Assembly (NCBI GenBank): GCA_029339195.1
Contig: JAPTJF010000037.1
Location: 62,001-126,000, forward strand
Reading direction: 5' to 3'
Length of the DNA: 64,000 nt
Origin: Micractinium sp. NFX-FRZ
Taxonomy: Eukaryota > Chlorophyta > Trebouxiophyceae > Chlorellales > Chlorellaceae
Below the pieces are notes generated by a model. The model was given only the letters and a program-made list of their open reading frames with translations. It had not been told where the DNA came from and did not search any database. The stretch's first letter is position 1, and each line of letters opens with the position of its first letter. Shown here piece after piece: positions 24,407 to 36,471 of the stretch. A program made the translations under genes and the position numbers.

Positions 24407-27400
24407 TCAGTCCAGCCCCAGGCGCTGCCGGCGCGTCGCCACCATGGCAGCGTGCAGGTCGGGCGGGTGCAGCGCTGCGCCTGCACGCTGCTGCTCCACC
24501 CACCACCCCAGCGGGCGGCGGGCGCAATACCCAGGGAAGAGCGGGGCGTCGGCGCCAGCGGCGCTCACAGCCTGCGCACCCTCCTCCTCCTCCCTCCAGT
24601 CGGAAGCAGGTCCCGGAGCGGGAGCAGCATCAGTGCTCACTGCCTGCACCTCCTCCTCCTCCCTGCCGCTGAAAGCAAGTTCCGGAGCGGGAGCGGCAGC
24701 GGCGGCTGCGGCGCTGGCGCTGACAACGCTGCCGTTTGCGCCGCTCGCTGGGGCTGGGGCTGGGGCGGGAGCGAGGCTGGCCAGTGCCAGGGCTCGAGCC
24801 ACGGGCCCCAGCCCCAGCTCCCCTTTTCCCGGGGGGCCCAGCCGCCCCACAAAGTTGAGCAGCGGGCCGAAGCTGCACTCTGGCAGCCTCTGGGAGGCTC
24901 CGCTGGCTCTCTGGATGTTCCACCACGTGTTGTTGGCGGCTGCACAAGATGCAGGAGGGCGGGCGGGGCGGTGCTGTTGAGGACTTCCTTTGACAGGCAA
25001 TTGTGTCAGAGCGAGACGTGGCGCAGAACAGGCACAGAACACGCCAGGGAGCACGGCACAGAACAGGCCAGGGAGCCCCGCCCAGCAGCAACAGCAGGGC
25101 GCAAGGGGTAGCCCCAGGCTTGCAAGCGCTGCATGCTGAGGCGGCGAGCAACACTCGGGCACTCTTCCCAGCGCGACAGGGCGCAGCGTGGTGGGGACAG
25201 GCTCAGCGCAGCGCAGCATGGCACCGGGGGACTCAATGCGGCGCAGCCATACCTGCATGCGCGCCCCGGCGGCCATCCCCGCTGCTCTCAAAGGGGCGCG
25301 TGCCCTTGCCCAGATTGATGTTGCTCCATAAATTGTTGTGGCTGCAGGGGCAGGGGGGGACATTTGGCAGCACGTGTTGCCAGCAATGGATGGAAATGAT
25401 GCAGGGTGGCATGCGTGTTGCTGTGGTACCTCATTGCCTGGCTTGCCAGCTGCCACGTGTGCTGGCTGTGCCAGGTGTCACCACTGCTGGTTCCCCGCGG
25501 ACTTGAAATTAATTGATTGACTCGTGCCTCCCTACTGCATCTGCGGGTGACTGCCCCTTGCCCATCCAGCAGGGGAGCCGCTCACTTGCAGCTGCGGTGC
25601 ATGTCAAGGTTCACATCCACGCCAAACACATTTGTAAACGCCTGCACGACGCGCGACAGCAGGGACGGGCTGTGCCCCACATTTCAATCAGCAGATGATG
25701 CAAGGACGGCAGGAATGCCTGTGGCAAGCATGGCGGCAGGCTGTCATTCGACAGCAGTGGGGCACCAGCCCCCGGCACAGCGGCAGCAGCCAGGCGGCAG
25801 CGACGGGCATCGGGCAGGGCAGGCGGCAGCAGCCGGCGCGGCGGCGGCGCCGGGCTGCTCACGCATTCTTGGGCAAACACGTCGAGGGTGAGGTCGTGGA
25901 TGAATTCGGTGCGTAGGGTGACGCTGCAGGGGGTGGCAGGGGCGGCCATGAGAGGAAGGGAGAGGGTTGGCAGGAGAGCGGTGGGTGCGAGCGGCGGGCA
26001 CCGAGGCAGTAGAGGCGCGCTTGGTGGATGTGCAGAGTGGCGCTGTTCAGAGCGGCGGGGCAGGGGGCAGTGTGGGGTGAATCCGCAGGGCGCGGCCGGG
26101 GGAGGGGAGAGAGGGTTGAGAGTGAGGGTGAGTTGGTGTGGGGATGGGGGTGCGAGGCAGGGCTGGCGGCAGGGGCGGCCCACACATGTCGGCAGCGCAG
26201 CCGCCTGGCGAAAGGAATCAAGCGGGGCATCACTCCACCCTCCCACAGCCGGCCAATCCTTGGCAGATCGCACCCGCATTCATTGCTCACGCATCGTTCA
26301 GCAACACTCAACCAACTGCCCTTGCTGCCGCGGGCATGTGCCCTGCTGCCCCCTGCTGCCCCCCCGCCCTCACTCTGTGAAGAGAATGTTGCTGCTGGCG
26401 GCGGCCCACAAGCCGTGGTGCCCGTTGCGGTTCTGAGTGTTCTTCGTGCCCCTGGCAAGAGCGGGGACCAGCATAGCATGAGGGGCAGGCAGCGTTCAGT
26501 CAGGCCGAGTGGCATGGGGAGCAGAGGCGTGCAAACGCAGGCGTGCCGGGTAGCAGGCTCTGGCTTCGGCAGGCCTGGGGCAAGGAAGCAGCCAGGCGGG
26601 GCCTGAGCGCGTTTGGCTGGGCGCACCTGGGAGCAGTTGCCTCGAGAGTTATGTTCTGCAGGCCCAGGCAGACGGTAAGGCAGCGCGTCGGATAGCATTG
26701 AAAGTGGGGACCGGGCAGCTACATCCACCCCGCGTGCATGCAGGTGCCCCTTTGACCAAGCTGGCTAGCTAGCTGCACTACCACTGGCGGTTGTTGCGCA
26801 ACATGCACACAGCCGATGGTAGTCCAGCAAAGGGTGCGCATCACATCTACTAACCTCGACTCACCGTGCAGCATGGCACAGCATGGCGCAGCATAGCACA
26901 GCGCAGCGCGCACCTGCCACGTCATGAAGTCACAGTTGATGGCCTCCCCCCCGTTGTCCGCGTCGATCACTTTTACGTTGCGCACCCAGGCGTTGGCGGC
27001 AGACTGCGCCCAAAAGGCGTTGTACCCCTTGGCCTGGAAATGCGCCGGGTACGTGTCTTAAGGAAGGGGGAAGTGGGAGCAAGTAGAGCAGATGAGGGAC
27101 GTGTCAGAGCCAGCCAGCAGGGGCAGGGGAGCGCAGGTCGGCGAACACGCTTCTCATTCGTGGTGCCCTGCGCTGTGCACAGCTCGAGGAGACTGCACAC
27201 CAAGAGAACGCGGACCTGGGCAACACAGGCCCCCACCGCCCAACCCCGCAACCCACCAGACCACTGCCCGCCTTGCCGCACAGTGCCACCGGGCATGCCT
27301 CAAACCGCCTCCCTGCACCCTCTGCCACCCACTGCAGCATGTGCAGAACCGCAGTGGACCAAACGCCTCCTCTTTGAGCTCTGAATGCCTTGAACGCCAC

Positions 27401-30400
27401 CACGCTGTGGTCCCAGCACGCTTTGCCCCTCAGCATGCTGACCTCAATCGCGCCCCTGATTCCACCCGCCCAGCCCACCCACCGTGCTTGAACTCCACCG
27501 TAAAATCTTCGTACCCCACGTGCTGCAGGGGCATCTCGAAAGAGTAGACATGCGCCTGCAAGGCGGGGGAGGGCGGGGAGGCTTGGCTGAGCGGCAGGAG
27601 CAAGTAGAAGTCCCTCAGCATAAGCAGCACCCCAAAGATGTTGTATCCCAACTAGGAGCGTGCTGGTGCAGGGAGCTGTCTGCCTGTACTGCAATGTGCT
27701 TGCTGCGCCCCTGCCGGGAAGCCAGCTCCACCTGCCGCCCGTCCCGCCTCCAAGCCAAAGCACTGGCAGCCTGCTGCAACAATCAACTTGCCTGCCACTC
27801 GGGCCGCACGTCGTACAGCAGCGGGCGCTCCAGCTCCACCCATCCGGGGCCCACAGCTGACACCCTGCACACGCGGCAGCGGGGCAGGCAGCAAGCTAGT
27901 CTAGCCAAGTTTACAAAGTTCGCTCGCTCACAATGCAGACGGCAGGCAGCAGGCGGCTCTGCTAGCAGAGGGTGGGCCACCATGGTGGAGAGGGCACCGC
28001 CCTCCCCCCCGCCCCGGCAGCCAGTGGAGGCCCCCCCCGCAATGGGGGCCCACACCTCAGCTGGCTTCCTCAACCCACGCCCAAGGGCGTACTCTTCTTC
28101 TTCTTCTTCTTCTTCTTCTTCAGAGGCTGGGCGGTGCGCCTGCCCCACGCACACGCAGAGGCAGGTGTAAGGTGAGTTTGCTGGCAGGCTGACGCACTGA
28201 CGTATTGAGTGCAGAATATGTAACGCACCGGGAGGCGAATCGGATGCGCTCTCCAGAGTAGGGACCTGCAGGAGTGCAGGGGCAGGCAGCTGAGAGGAGC
28301 GCAGGACAGGCCTCCCTCCCCGCCGTGCGGTGCGCCACCAGGTGCAGCGCCTTGTGCACCCAAGTCGTGGAGGCCAGGCTCAGCCAGGGCTCTCCTGCTG
28401 CAGCATAGCACGTCACTCATACCACTCACTGCTTCCGCTGTCGGCGGCATTGTTGCCATACAGGTACGCCTGCGGCGGGGAGAGAAGACCAAGAGGTATA
28501 GCGTCAGGAGGGGCGGGTGCCCGGTGACCTCCCTGCTGACCTGGCGCCGCCACCTGGCCTGCCCTTCTTCCCCCCGCTGCCGTCCTCACCCTTCCACGTT
28601 CCCTCCTGCCCCCGCAACGTGCCTCCGCGCCATGCGCAGCCTCACACTCACATCTAGCGTGCCCATCGCCACAGTTGCTGGTGCAATGGCATCGCTGCCG
28701 TCCTCTGAAGGGATGTCGTCCTGCTCCAGTCGCCCCAGCCCCAGCTCCTCTGCAGCTCTCTTCACCTCCTGCAACCCCTCGGGAAGCTTCTTCAGCTGCT
28801 TTGCCTTCTTCTTCTCCGTGCCAGAACCGCCATTTGCCACTCCAGCGGGTGCAGCCGCCGGCTGCTCAGGCGCGTTTGCCAGGGCGGGCCCCGGTGCCAT
28901 GCGTATCAAGCTCAGGCTGTCGTCCTCAGCCAGCAGCTGCCGCCGGCGGCCTGCTGCGCCCGCTGTGGAGATGCCGAACGGCTTGGCGGCGTACAGGCGC
29001 ACCCAGCGGCCCGCAATGATGCCGGCGGTTGAGTTGACCTGCGGCACGTGGGCAGGCGCAAGCCCTGAGTGGCCGAGGGAAGAGGCTAACAGTGGGGCGG
29101 TGCGGCTGCAGCACAGCAGGGTGCTCTGCTGGCAGTGTCAACCCTGCAATGAGGCTGAGGCTGACAGTGCCACCGCTCCCCAGCTTCTGGTGAATTAAGC
29201 TGCCACAGACACTCTGGGAGCCAACACCTTGCTGAATCGCGCCCGCCTCCCTCGGGCTGGGAGTCTGCCCCTGCAATGCCCCCCACCCGGCGGCGGCGGC
29301 ACCTGCAGGCGGCGCTCTCCCTTCCAGGCGGGCAAAGTGACCCGTGCCAGCTGAAACGCAGTGTCATCCGCATTGTACCTCCTCCCACGGAACCTGCTCA
29401 GGGGGGCAAGGAGCGGCAGTCTGGTTGGAAGGCTCGTGGCAGCGGCAGCTGCACAGCAGCACTCCCTGCTGACTTGCGGGGGGTGGGCACGCGCACCCCT
29501 CCCCTGCTCGTTCATGTGAGTAAGCTCTCCAGGCTTGATGGCCAGGTTACTTGAGAGCACCATGGTTTGGATAGTCCACACAGGCCACCCTCCTTCTGGG
29601 GCCAGACTCTTTAGAGGCGGCCCTGCCCTGCTTGCTCACCTGAGGCCTCCTCCCTGTTCCCCTTCCTTCCATACACGTGCACACACACACACACAAACAC
29701 ACACGCCTGCCTACGTGAGGAAGCCTCCCGTATTGGACGACTTCCCGCTTTCCCCCTCCCATCTCCCCCCGCCTGCCTGCTCACGTGAGGAAGCCTCCCA
29801 TGTAGGACCACGCCATCTGGTTGCCGTAGATGGCCTGCAGCGGCTTGGGGAAGTACAGTACCGTGCGGTCCACCTGCGTGGGTTGGGTTGGGTTGGTTGG
29901 GTTGTGTAGTGCAAGGTGGGGCGGGGGTCAGGCAGGAGAGAATGGACGAGCGGGGAGGGAAGGCAAGGGGGTGGGCAGGCGGGAAGACGCGCAGGCGGGC
30001 GGGCAGGCACGCGGGAAGACGCGCAGGCAGCAGTGCAGTGCAGGTGGTGGTGCTGAGGCATGACTGGCATCTGAGGCACGGCTTGTGAGCCGCACGGGGA
30101 CGGCAACCGCCATGGCTGGCTGCCACGTGCAAGCCCAGACCGGCCGCAGCGCGCCCAGCACGGCACGCACCCCTTCGCCGCGCACGACCACGTTGCTCTG
30201 CGTGATCTCCACATAGCCCGTGATCTTGTAGCGCCCCGCAGGGATGAGCACCGCCACCCCCTTCCTCCCCTCGTTGCCAAAACCCTTGTAGGGCACCTGC
30301 GGCACGGCACAGCACAGCACGCATGGGCAGACTGGGTCCACATGTTGTGGGCGGCAGCGAGGCAGCCAGAAGGCCAAGGGCGCGGGCAGGCACTGCCTGC

Positions 30401-31136
30401 TATGCTCCCGCCAGCCGAGGGGCGCCCCACCCCAGGCAGGCAGGCAGGCCCCACAAGTGCCCCCAGAGGGCTGCCCCTCAAACAAACTTCCCAGGGCACG
30501 CAGTGCGCTCAGCATCCGCTGTCTGACACGACTCCAGCACCATGTGGTGTGCGGTTGCTGGCAGCACGGCTGTTATGGAAGGAAGGCAGCTCACCGGGCA
30601 GCGGCGGGAGCCGGGGTTGCGCGCGGGGCCGCAGGGGAAGGTGGTGAGCTGGCGCGCCGCAGCGGAGGCCGCAGCGATTGCCGCATTCACCGCTGCGGTG
30701 TCATCTGCGGGGCAGCGAGGCGAGCCAGGGGGGCCAGCTCACCCTTTGTTTCACTATCCCAGGGGTTGAGAGGAGCTGTGGAGGTGACTCAACATGCAAC
30801 GGCGTCAAGCTATAGGGCCATGCCAGTGGCGGGCAGGTTGAGCTTGGACAGCAGCTGGCAGCGGTCCTGCTCTTGATAAGGGCGCGGCACATCAGCCCCT
30901 GCCCCCTGCTCTTCCCGTCCCAGGGCTTTACCTGCCTCGCCGTTGCCGACGGCACCGTAATTCCTCACATCAAAGCAAGTTCCCGCGTCAGTGCACACTG
31001 GGTAGGCCGTTGCATTGGGGATGGCCGCCTCGTTGGCTGCATGGCAGGCAGGGGCAAGGACGCATACCGTGCAAAGCATGCATTCAGCAGTGGTCCCGCA
31101 GCAGCAGCCCGGCATAAGATCCCACTGGTCACCGGC

Positions 31137-31171
<35 letters not shown>

Positions 31172-32381
31172 TCCCTCGCGGATACAAGGGCAAAACGCGA
31201 AAAAGCAAAGCAGCAGCCAGCACTAGATGCAGCCTGCAAGCGGCATGCAGGGTGGCCCTCATCAAGCCCTGCCCCAATGAGCTGCCTCCTCCCCTGCCTC
31301 GTCCGCCACTCACCCACCCCATCCCACCCCACTCACCCATGTAGCCTGTGTAGCTCCAGTCTGCCAGCCTTCCTGTCCTGCTCCACAGCTCGCCCCCCTG
31401 CCCCCACAACCAGCTGTACTGTGTGCCGGCGTCCCCCAGATCCCCAGGGAAGGTGGGCATGGCGGTGAGTGGCGGCGGAGGGGGCGGTGGGGAGAAGGGG
31501 GCAGGGGGGATGGCAGTGAACGACTGGGTGGGGGGCGGCGGAGAGGAGGCGGTAGAAGTCACGGGCGGGAGCGGGGGCGCGGATGGAGAGGGGATGGGCG
31601 GCGGCGGCAAGGGTAGGGGTGGGCGAGGGGGGGATGGGGAGGGGCGGGGCGGAGGCGGGGGCGGGCGAGGCGGAGGAGGAGAGGGTCGGGGCGGAGGCGG
31701 GGGCGGGCGAGGAGGGGGTGGGGAGGGGCGGGGCGGAGGTGAGGGCGGGCGAGGAGGGGGTGGGGAGGGGCGGGGCGGAGGTGTGGGCGGACGGGGCGGT
31801 GGTGGAGGGGGCCGGGGTGGAGGCGGGGGCGGCAGGCTTGGCCTGGGCCGTGGCGGGGGTTGGATTGGCCGGGGCGGCGAAGGATGTGGGCTGGGCGGGG
31901 GCGGTGGGGGTGGGCTTGGCGGGGGCGGTGGAGGCGGGCTTGCTAGTGGCGGAGGGGGGCGCACCCTTGGCGGCCTGCATGCGCCGCTGACACAGTTGGC
32001 AGCATTGCAGAACGCAGCGCCAGAGCCGCAGACGCCCTGCAAACGTCACAGAGTATTGGTTCATATTAAGCGAGCCAGCACCCTGGGTGTGTTGTGCACT
32101 GGCGGGGCACAGCGGCGGCTTACGATTTTGCTGCAGCAGAACTGCGGGTTGGAGCAGGCTCGCCCTCCTCTGAGGACGCCGCAGGTCTCCCTCACTGCAT
32201 GAAGGAAAAAGTGGCGCTATTTCCCAAGTAGCGTGCCGTCAAATTAAAGGGACATGCAGCAGCACGCTTCAGCAGGCGCGTGCAGGCTGTCGCCCCCCAA
32301 ACGGCGGCGGCACATACGCTGGACGGCCGCCGCCGACGCGGAAACAGCTAGCAGTAGGGCCAGCACTGCGGCCGCTGCCAT
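24407..32381 (-). CDS. Secreted hevein / long Pro-rich / beta-helix protein, array gene 4
   Basis: Complete 20-exon model, 984 residues: 32381-32318, 32194-32124, 32036-31337, 31036-30932, 30704-30595, 30296-30171, 29873-29785, 29393-29303, 29038-28652, 28469-28430, 28265-28229, 27864-27792, 27555-27483, 27056-26914, 26655-26627, 26451-26374, 25923-25863, 25641-25586, 25341-25253, 24939-24407. Signal peptide 1-21. Hevein domain 26-66, eight cysteines. About 170 residues of PPRPSPPPP-type sequence follow, probably hydroxyproline-rich if secreted. No lectin. Beta-helix from about 280 (FDVRNYGAVGNG near 300, VAVLIPAGRYKITGYVEI near 370). RNGHHGLWAAASSN lies near 725. The intron after exon 12 uses a GC donor (CAG then GCAAGT). 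Exon 9 carries an unusual Lys/Glu-rich insert (TEKKKAKQLKKL). This is the most intron-rich beta-helix body of the array and served as reference for the others. Confidence 0.87.
28061..28121 (+). repeat. Dispersed palindromic element copy 1, followed by (CTT)n
   Basis: Contains TTCCTCAACCCACGCCCAAG with the palindrome GCCCAAGGGC, followed by about nine CTT triplets. It lies in gene 4 intron 11. Confidence 0.8.
29705..29806. repeat. Partial copy of the exon 7 donor region of gene 4
   Basis: CGTGAGGAAGCCTCCC occurs at 29714-29729 and again at 29784-29799, the second being the true exon 7 edge (29785). Both are preceded by GCCTGCCT. Confidence 0.8.
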
Positions 32382-33078
32382 GTCGTCCGGATGATTTGGC
32401 TAGGCAGTGCGGCTAGAGGGCTGCAGTGCACGCGCAGAGAGTTGAGGGGCGGTGTTGACTGTCGCGCCACGTTGGTTGCTGTGAACGGGCGCTTCGGCTG
32501 CAGTTTCCCGCAATCGGCAGGTGTAAATTCAAACGTCCGATCGCAAGGCAGCGCCGCAGCTGCAGCGGTGCGCCACTTCCAGAGCGGTGCGTCACAAGTT
32601 GGTGCCCCCTCACCTGCGGGGCCTCGAGCCCTCGTTAATACCTGGAGCAGTGCCATGGATGCATTGCATAAGCGAGGGGAGGGGCGGCGGTGATGCTTAG
32701 AACCTGCTGCACCCCGCCGCCAGGCGGCGTCGCCCCAAGTTCAGCCACTAGACGTGAACCGCCAAGCTGCAAGACACATGCTCCTGTTCAAACCAGTTAC
32801 GAAAATGCACGCATATTGACACCACGGCTCGATCATTATTGAGGCAGCCGTAAACGCAGTCAATGGCCATACATCTAGCTGCTGCGCGCCGGCAAGTGAC
32901 CGCAGGCTCTCAACAGCTCGTGCCAGGTCAGCTCTGGTGTCACCATCTGATCCAATCCACTATAAGTATGTGCGTGTATGTGTGTGTGTTTGGTGGGGTA
33001 GTTGCAAGTGGTAGGTGGGCTGGAAAGTGGGGTGGTACCGCGGAGGGCGGCAGCTACTTGCTGCCAGCTACCTGTCCA
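32382..33078. other. Intergenic: between DOMON gene and gene 4
   Basis: No exon recognised. It is locally AT-richer around 32760-32860, with a short GTGTATGTGTGTG run at 32972-32985. It should hold the 3' end of the DOMON gene and the promoter of gene 4. I found no TGTAA on the minus strand here. Confidence 0.55.
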
Positions 33079-34697
33079 CTAAGCGGCCTCTGCCAGCGAC
33101 ACCGACAGCAGTGCGGGGTAGCGGCTATGCTTTTGCAACCCACTGATGCCCAGCCTGTTGGGGGCATAGCTGCCGGTGCCAATTAGCAGGACGACCTGCT
33201 GCTCAGGCGCCCAGTTCCATTGCATTTCAAACTCCAGAAGCAGCTCCCCGCTAGGCAGGCGCTGTGCAGAGGGCTGGCCCACCGGCGCCGGCAGCCTCCA
33301 TGGCGTCGAGAACTCGGACACAGAGTAGCTGCAGGCAGGGGAGGCAGGTGCGGGGGGCGATGCGGCAGGCATGAAGAGGTTGGGTGGGTGGACGGTGCGA
33401 CAGTAAGCTGCGGAGCGCCATGAGCTTGCGCTGTGGGGAGGTGGGAGGGGATGCTGACAAGCTAGCTGCTGTGCCCGTCTCAAGCAACTCTCCACCCACC
33501 CGACCGACAACGCACTTTGTTGCGGCTCAGCTGCCACCCTGCCTTCGTTCCCCCCTTCCTTGTACACCTTGCCCGTCTCAACTGCCCCGCCCATGCCCCG
33601 CACGCAGCCGCCCTGCCCTGGCGGGCAGGGCATGCGCCACACCCACCCGTTGACGCTGGCAGTGGCAGCCTCCACTCCTATCGAGTTGACGTACGCAAAC
33701 ATGGCTTGTGCGCCCAGCATGCCTCCCGAGGACTGAGCCCACGCCACCCAGCCGGTGGTCGCCGACCTGCGGGCCAAAGGACAGGTGGTGAAAGGGCAGG
33801 GCAGGGCAGGGCAGGGCAGCGCAGGGCAGGGCCACGTCAGCACAGCAGGGGAAGGCTTGCCGCTGGGGGCGGCACTGGGTGGGGCATGCGTGGGGGCTGG
33901 GGGAGGCGCGCTGTGCTGGCCTGGCTGTCGCATGGCTCACCTGACTGCCACACGCATGGTGCTTGCTCCAGTCCGCTTGTGATACACTGTGGTGGCGGCG
34001 CCCACAACCGAAGGTGACAGGTAGCTGCAGAGCGTGTATGTCAGTCCGTTCACGGAGCAGGCGGGCGTGGGGGGCGGCGGGGAGAGCGCGGTTGGCGGTG
34101 GCGGGGAGGGCACGGTCGGCGGCGGCCGTGAGGGCGGGGGGCGGGGAGGAGGGGGCCGCGGCAAGGGCACGGGCTTGGGAGGAGGCGGCGGAGAGCGGCG
34201 CGGCGGTGGCGGCCGCGGCGAGGCCAGGGGCTTGGGGGGGGGAGGCGGCGAGCGGCGCGGGGGTGGCGGGCGCTGCACAGCGGGGCCCTTCTTGGGCGGC
34301 GGAGGGCGGCGGGGCGGGGGGCGGCGCGCCGAGGGCGCACGCAGCAGCTGCCGACGCTGTTCGCTTGTCAGCACGGGGCTGCCGCCTCTGTCGAATGCAT
34401 CACCCGCTGCATTGGCGAGCTCCGTCTCAGCCTGCACAGGGCGTGGTGGTGCCAGCACGGCGGGTGGGCAGTGAGCGCTGGGCCGGCGGTGGGGCGCAAC
34501 TGCCGACCCCGCCGCCCTGTGGCCGACAAGCTCAGGCGTCCAGCCGGGCTGCAGCGTTTGATCCTGGCCTGAAGCGTGTCCACCGGTGGACTCACATGCT
34601 CGGCAACTGCAGGCACCTGCACGCCGCGCCTGCCACCCGCGCCTGCCAGCAGTGCCAGCGCCAGAAGCAGCGCAGTTGCGGGCCTCAACGGCGTCAT
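33079..34697 (-). CDS. Secreted Pro-rich protein with C-terminal DOMON-like domain
   Basis: Four exons: 34697-34596, 34431-33941, 33766-33647, 33328-33079, giving 320 residues. The signal peptide has a leucine core (ATALLLALALLAGAGG, residues 7-22). After a short acidic stretch comes a block of RRPPPP, KKGP and RRSPPPPPKP repeats (about 65-155), like an extracellular hydroxyproline-rich shaft. The C-terminal 160 residues resemble a DOMON domain: GWVAWAQSSGGMLGAQAM followed by a FAYVNS strand and a later LLLEFEMQWNW strand. DOMON domains bind haem or sugar in known proteins; the ligand here cannot be read. An upstream TTG in the same frame was not taken as the start because the ATG directly precedes the hydrophobic core. 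It sits on the same strand as the beta-helix array, and a shared extracellular role is inferred. Confidence 0.75.
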
Positions 34698-36471
34698 GTG
34701 CGGGCGTTTGTAACTCTGCAACGTGGACTTGAAGCGGCGAAAGGGCTACTACCAGTGCTGCTCAGCGGGCGTACCAAACCGGAGGCACAAGCGACCTGGG
34801 CCGCGGAGCTCAGGTCAATTGTGGAATAATGGTCACAAAACTACTAAGTAAGCAGGGAGAACAGAATGGGCCTGAAGCCTGGCTGACCGCTGACGGCGGG
34901 CAGTGCCGCCGCGCAGCGCCAGTGCCTGCCGCGCTCCCCATTGTATTGCAGCACCTCCATTCCCTGCCCTCAGAAGACTGCTTCAGTGCAGATCCCCGAG
35001 CAAGGCCCACGTGTGACGGTGTTGGTGACTGCTCAATGTCATACCCGCCTTCTTGTTAGCACGCACGCCCCTGATGCCCTGGGCTGATGGCATGCCCATT
35101 TGTGCCGAACATACAAAAGGACTGTGTTAGGGCAGGAGAGTGTGGAACTGCAGTCAACCTGCTGGGTCGGGAAGAAGCCGCGCTATCCGGTGCGCACCTC
35201 CTGGGTCTGCCCTGCTTGTCGCACTGCCATGCTTGTACCTGCTGTCCGTGTGAGCCCCAATTCGTGCTCCAGCCCCTGCCCCTGGCCGTTCATTGCGCAT
35301 TGATGTTGGTCTTGACCCCAGGACCAAGCTCCCATGTGCTTTGCCACCTTTGGCAGCAGCTAGCCTGCTCTGAACCCTGACTCCTTGGGTGTCCGTGCTC
35401 GACTACCACTGCGCGGCACCTGTCTGTTCGTTGCCCGCTCCCCACCTCCTGAAATGGCCTTCCCGCTGTTTGAATGGCATGCAGTCTGTGCTCTCTTGCA
35501 GCGGTCCGCCCTCTCTGGATTGTGCATGTCTCTTGCGGCCATGCTTGCCGTTTCATGCATGCCGCACATCCTCGACCTCGGTGAGTATCTGCAGCGACAA
35601 TGATCTCACAATGGCTTGATGTCCAAGGCGCCTCCCAACAACAAGCCCAACAACAGCAGGCGAAAACCGCATGAAATGATACGGCAGGCGTAGGCCACAC
35701 CGTCAAAGATGAGCATGCCACCTACCATGCGGGGCAGCAACTGGGAGCAACGCAAGTAGCACAACTGGATGAGCCAGCCGACACTCCCTGATCAGAGCCG
35801 CCGCCCGCCGCCGCCTGCCCAGTGACAGGGCGGGAGCCCGCCAGCTTGCAATGCTGAAAATGGCGTGCCAGTGAGCCAATCAGAGTGTCCCTCCTTGCCC
35901 GGCTGATGCCCCGCTCGGCGGGAGCTGCAAAGCGCAGTTCCGCAACGCGCGCTGTTTCCGCACCCGAAGAGCGCCACAAAGCTTCCACGCCCATCGCAGT
36001 ACCTATTTGGATGTTGGGCAGTTTCTGTCCAAATGCCAGAACATGGGAGGGTTGGTGCAACGGCCTGGCAACAACCCACCTGGCAGGTGACCCACCGGTA
36101 CGTAACCTGCTCCCAGTTCACCACAAGCACGAACAACCGCAACAGGGACAGCAGCGGGGAGGGAGCGGCAGAAGAAAGCCAACACGTTTCAAGCTCCATT
36201 CTTCCGCGTCGTCCTGGAGGGCGCCGCCAATCCAGCGTGCATCAGGGCAGCCCGCTGAATCCCTCCGCAGCCCCAGGGTGCACCGCAAGGCGTCAGTTGC
36301 TGGTGCCCTCGCCAGCCGGCCAGCCTTGGCCCTCGCGCCTGTGCGCAGCTCCCTCAGGCCTGTTCAGCCACTTGAACGGCCGCCTGAGGTGCGCCGCCCG
36401 AGGCAGCTGCCCTTGCCGCCAGGAAGCCTAGCGGCGGCAGCTTTGGGTACGAGCGCGGCAGCACAGACACC
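34698..36471. other. Divergent intergenic region between DOMON gene and GT49 gene
   Basis: About 1.8 kb without a supportable gene. Several open frames of 70-210 codons cross it, but they lack domain signal, consistent splice sites or paralogue support. It contains the 5' flanks of two divergently transcribed genes and therefore both promoters. Composition is more moderate than in the coding parts, especially 35050-35400. Confidence 0.5.

Noticed and set aside
31423..32202. Glycine-rich plus-strand frame of 259 codons
   Set aside because: It is the complement of the PPPP-rich linker of gene 4. The minus strand has hevein upstream and beta-helix downstream in frame.
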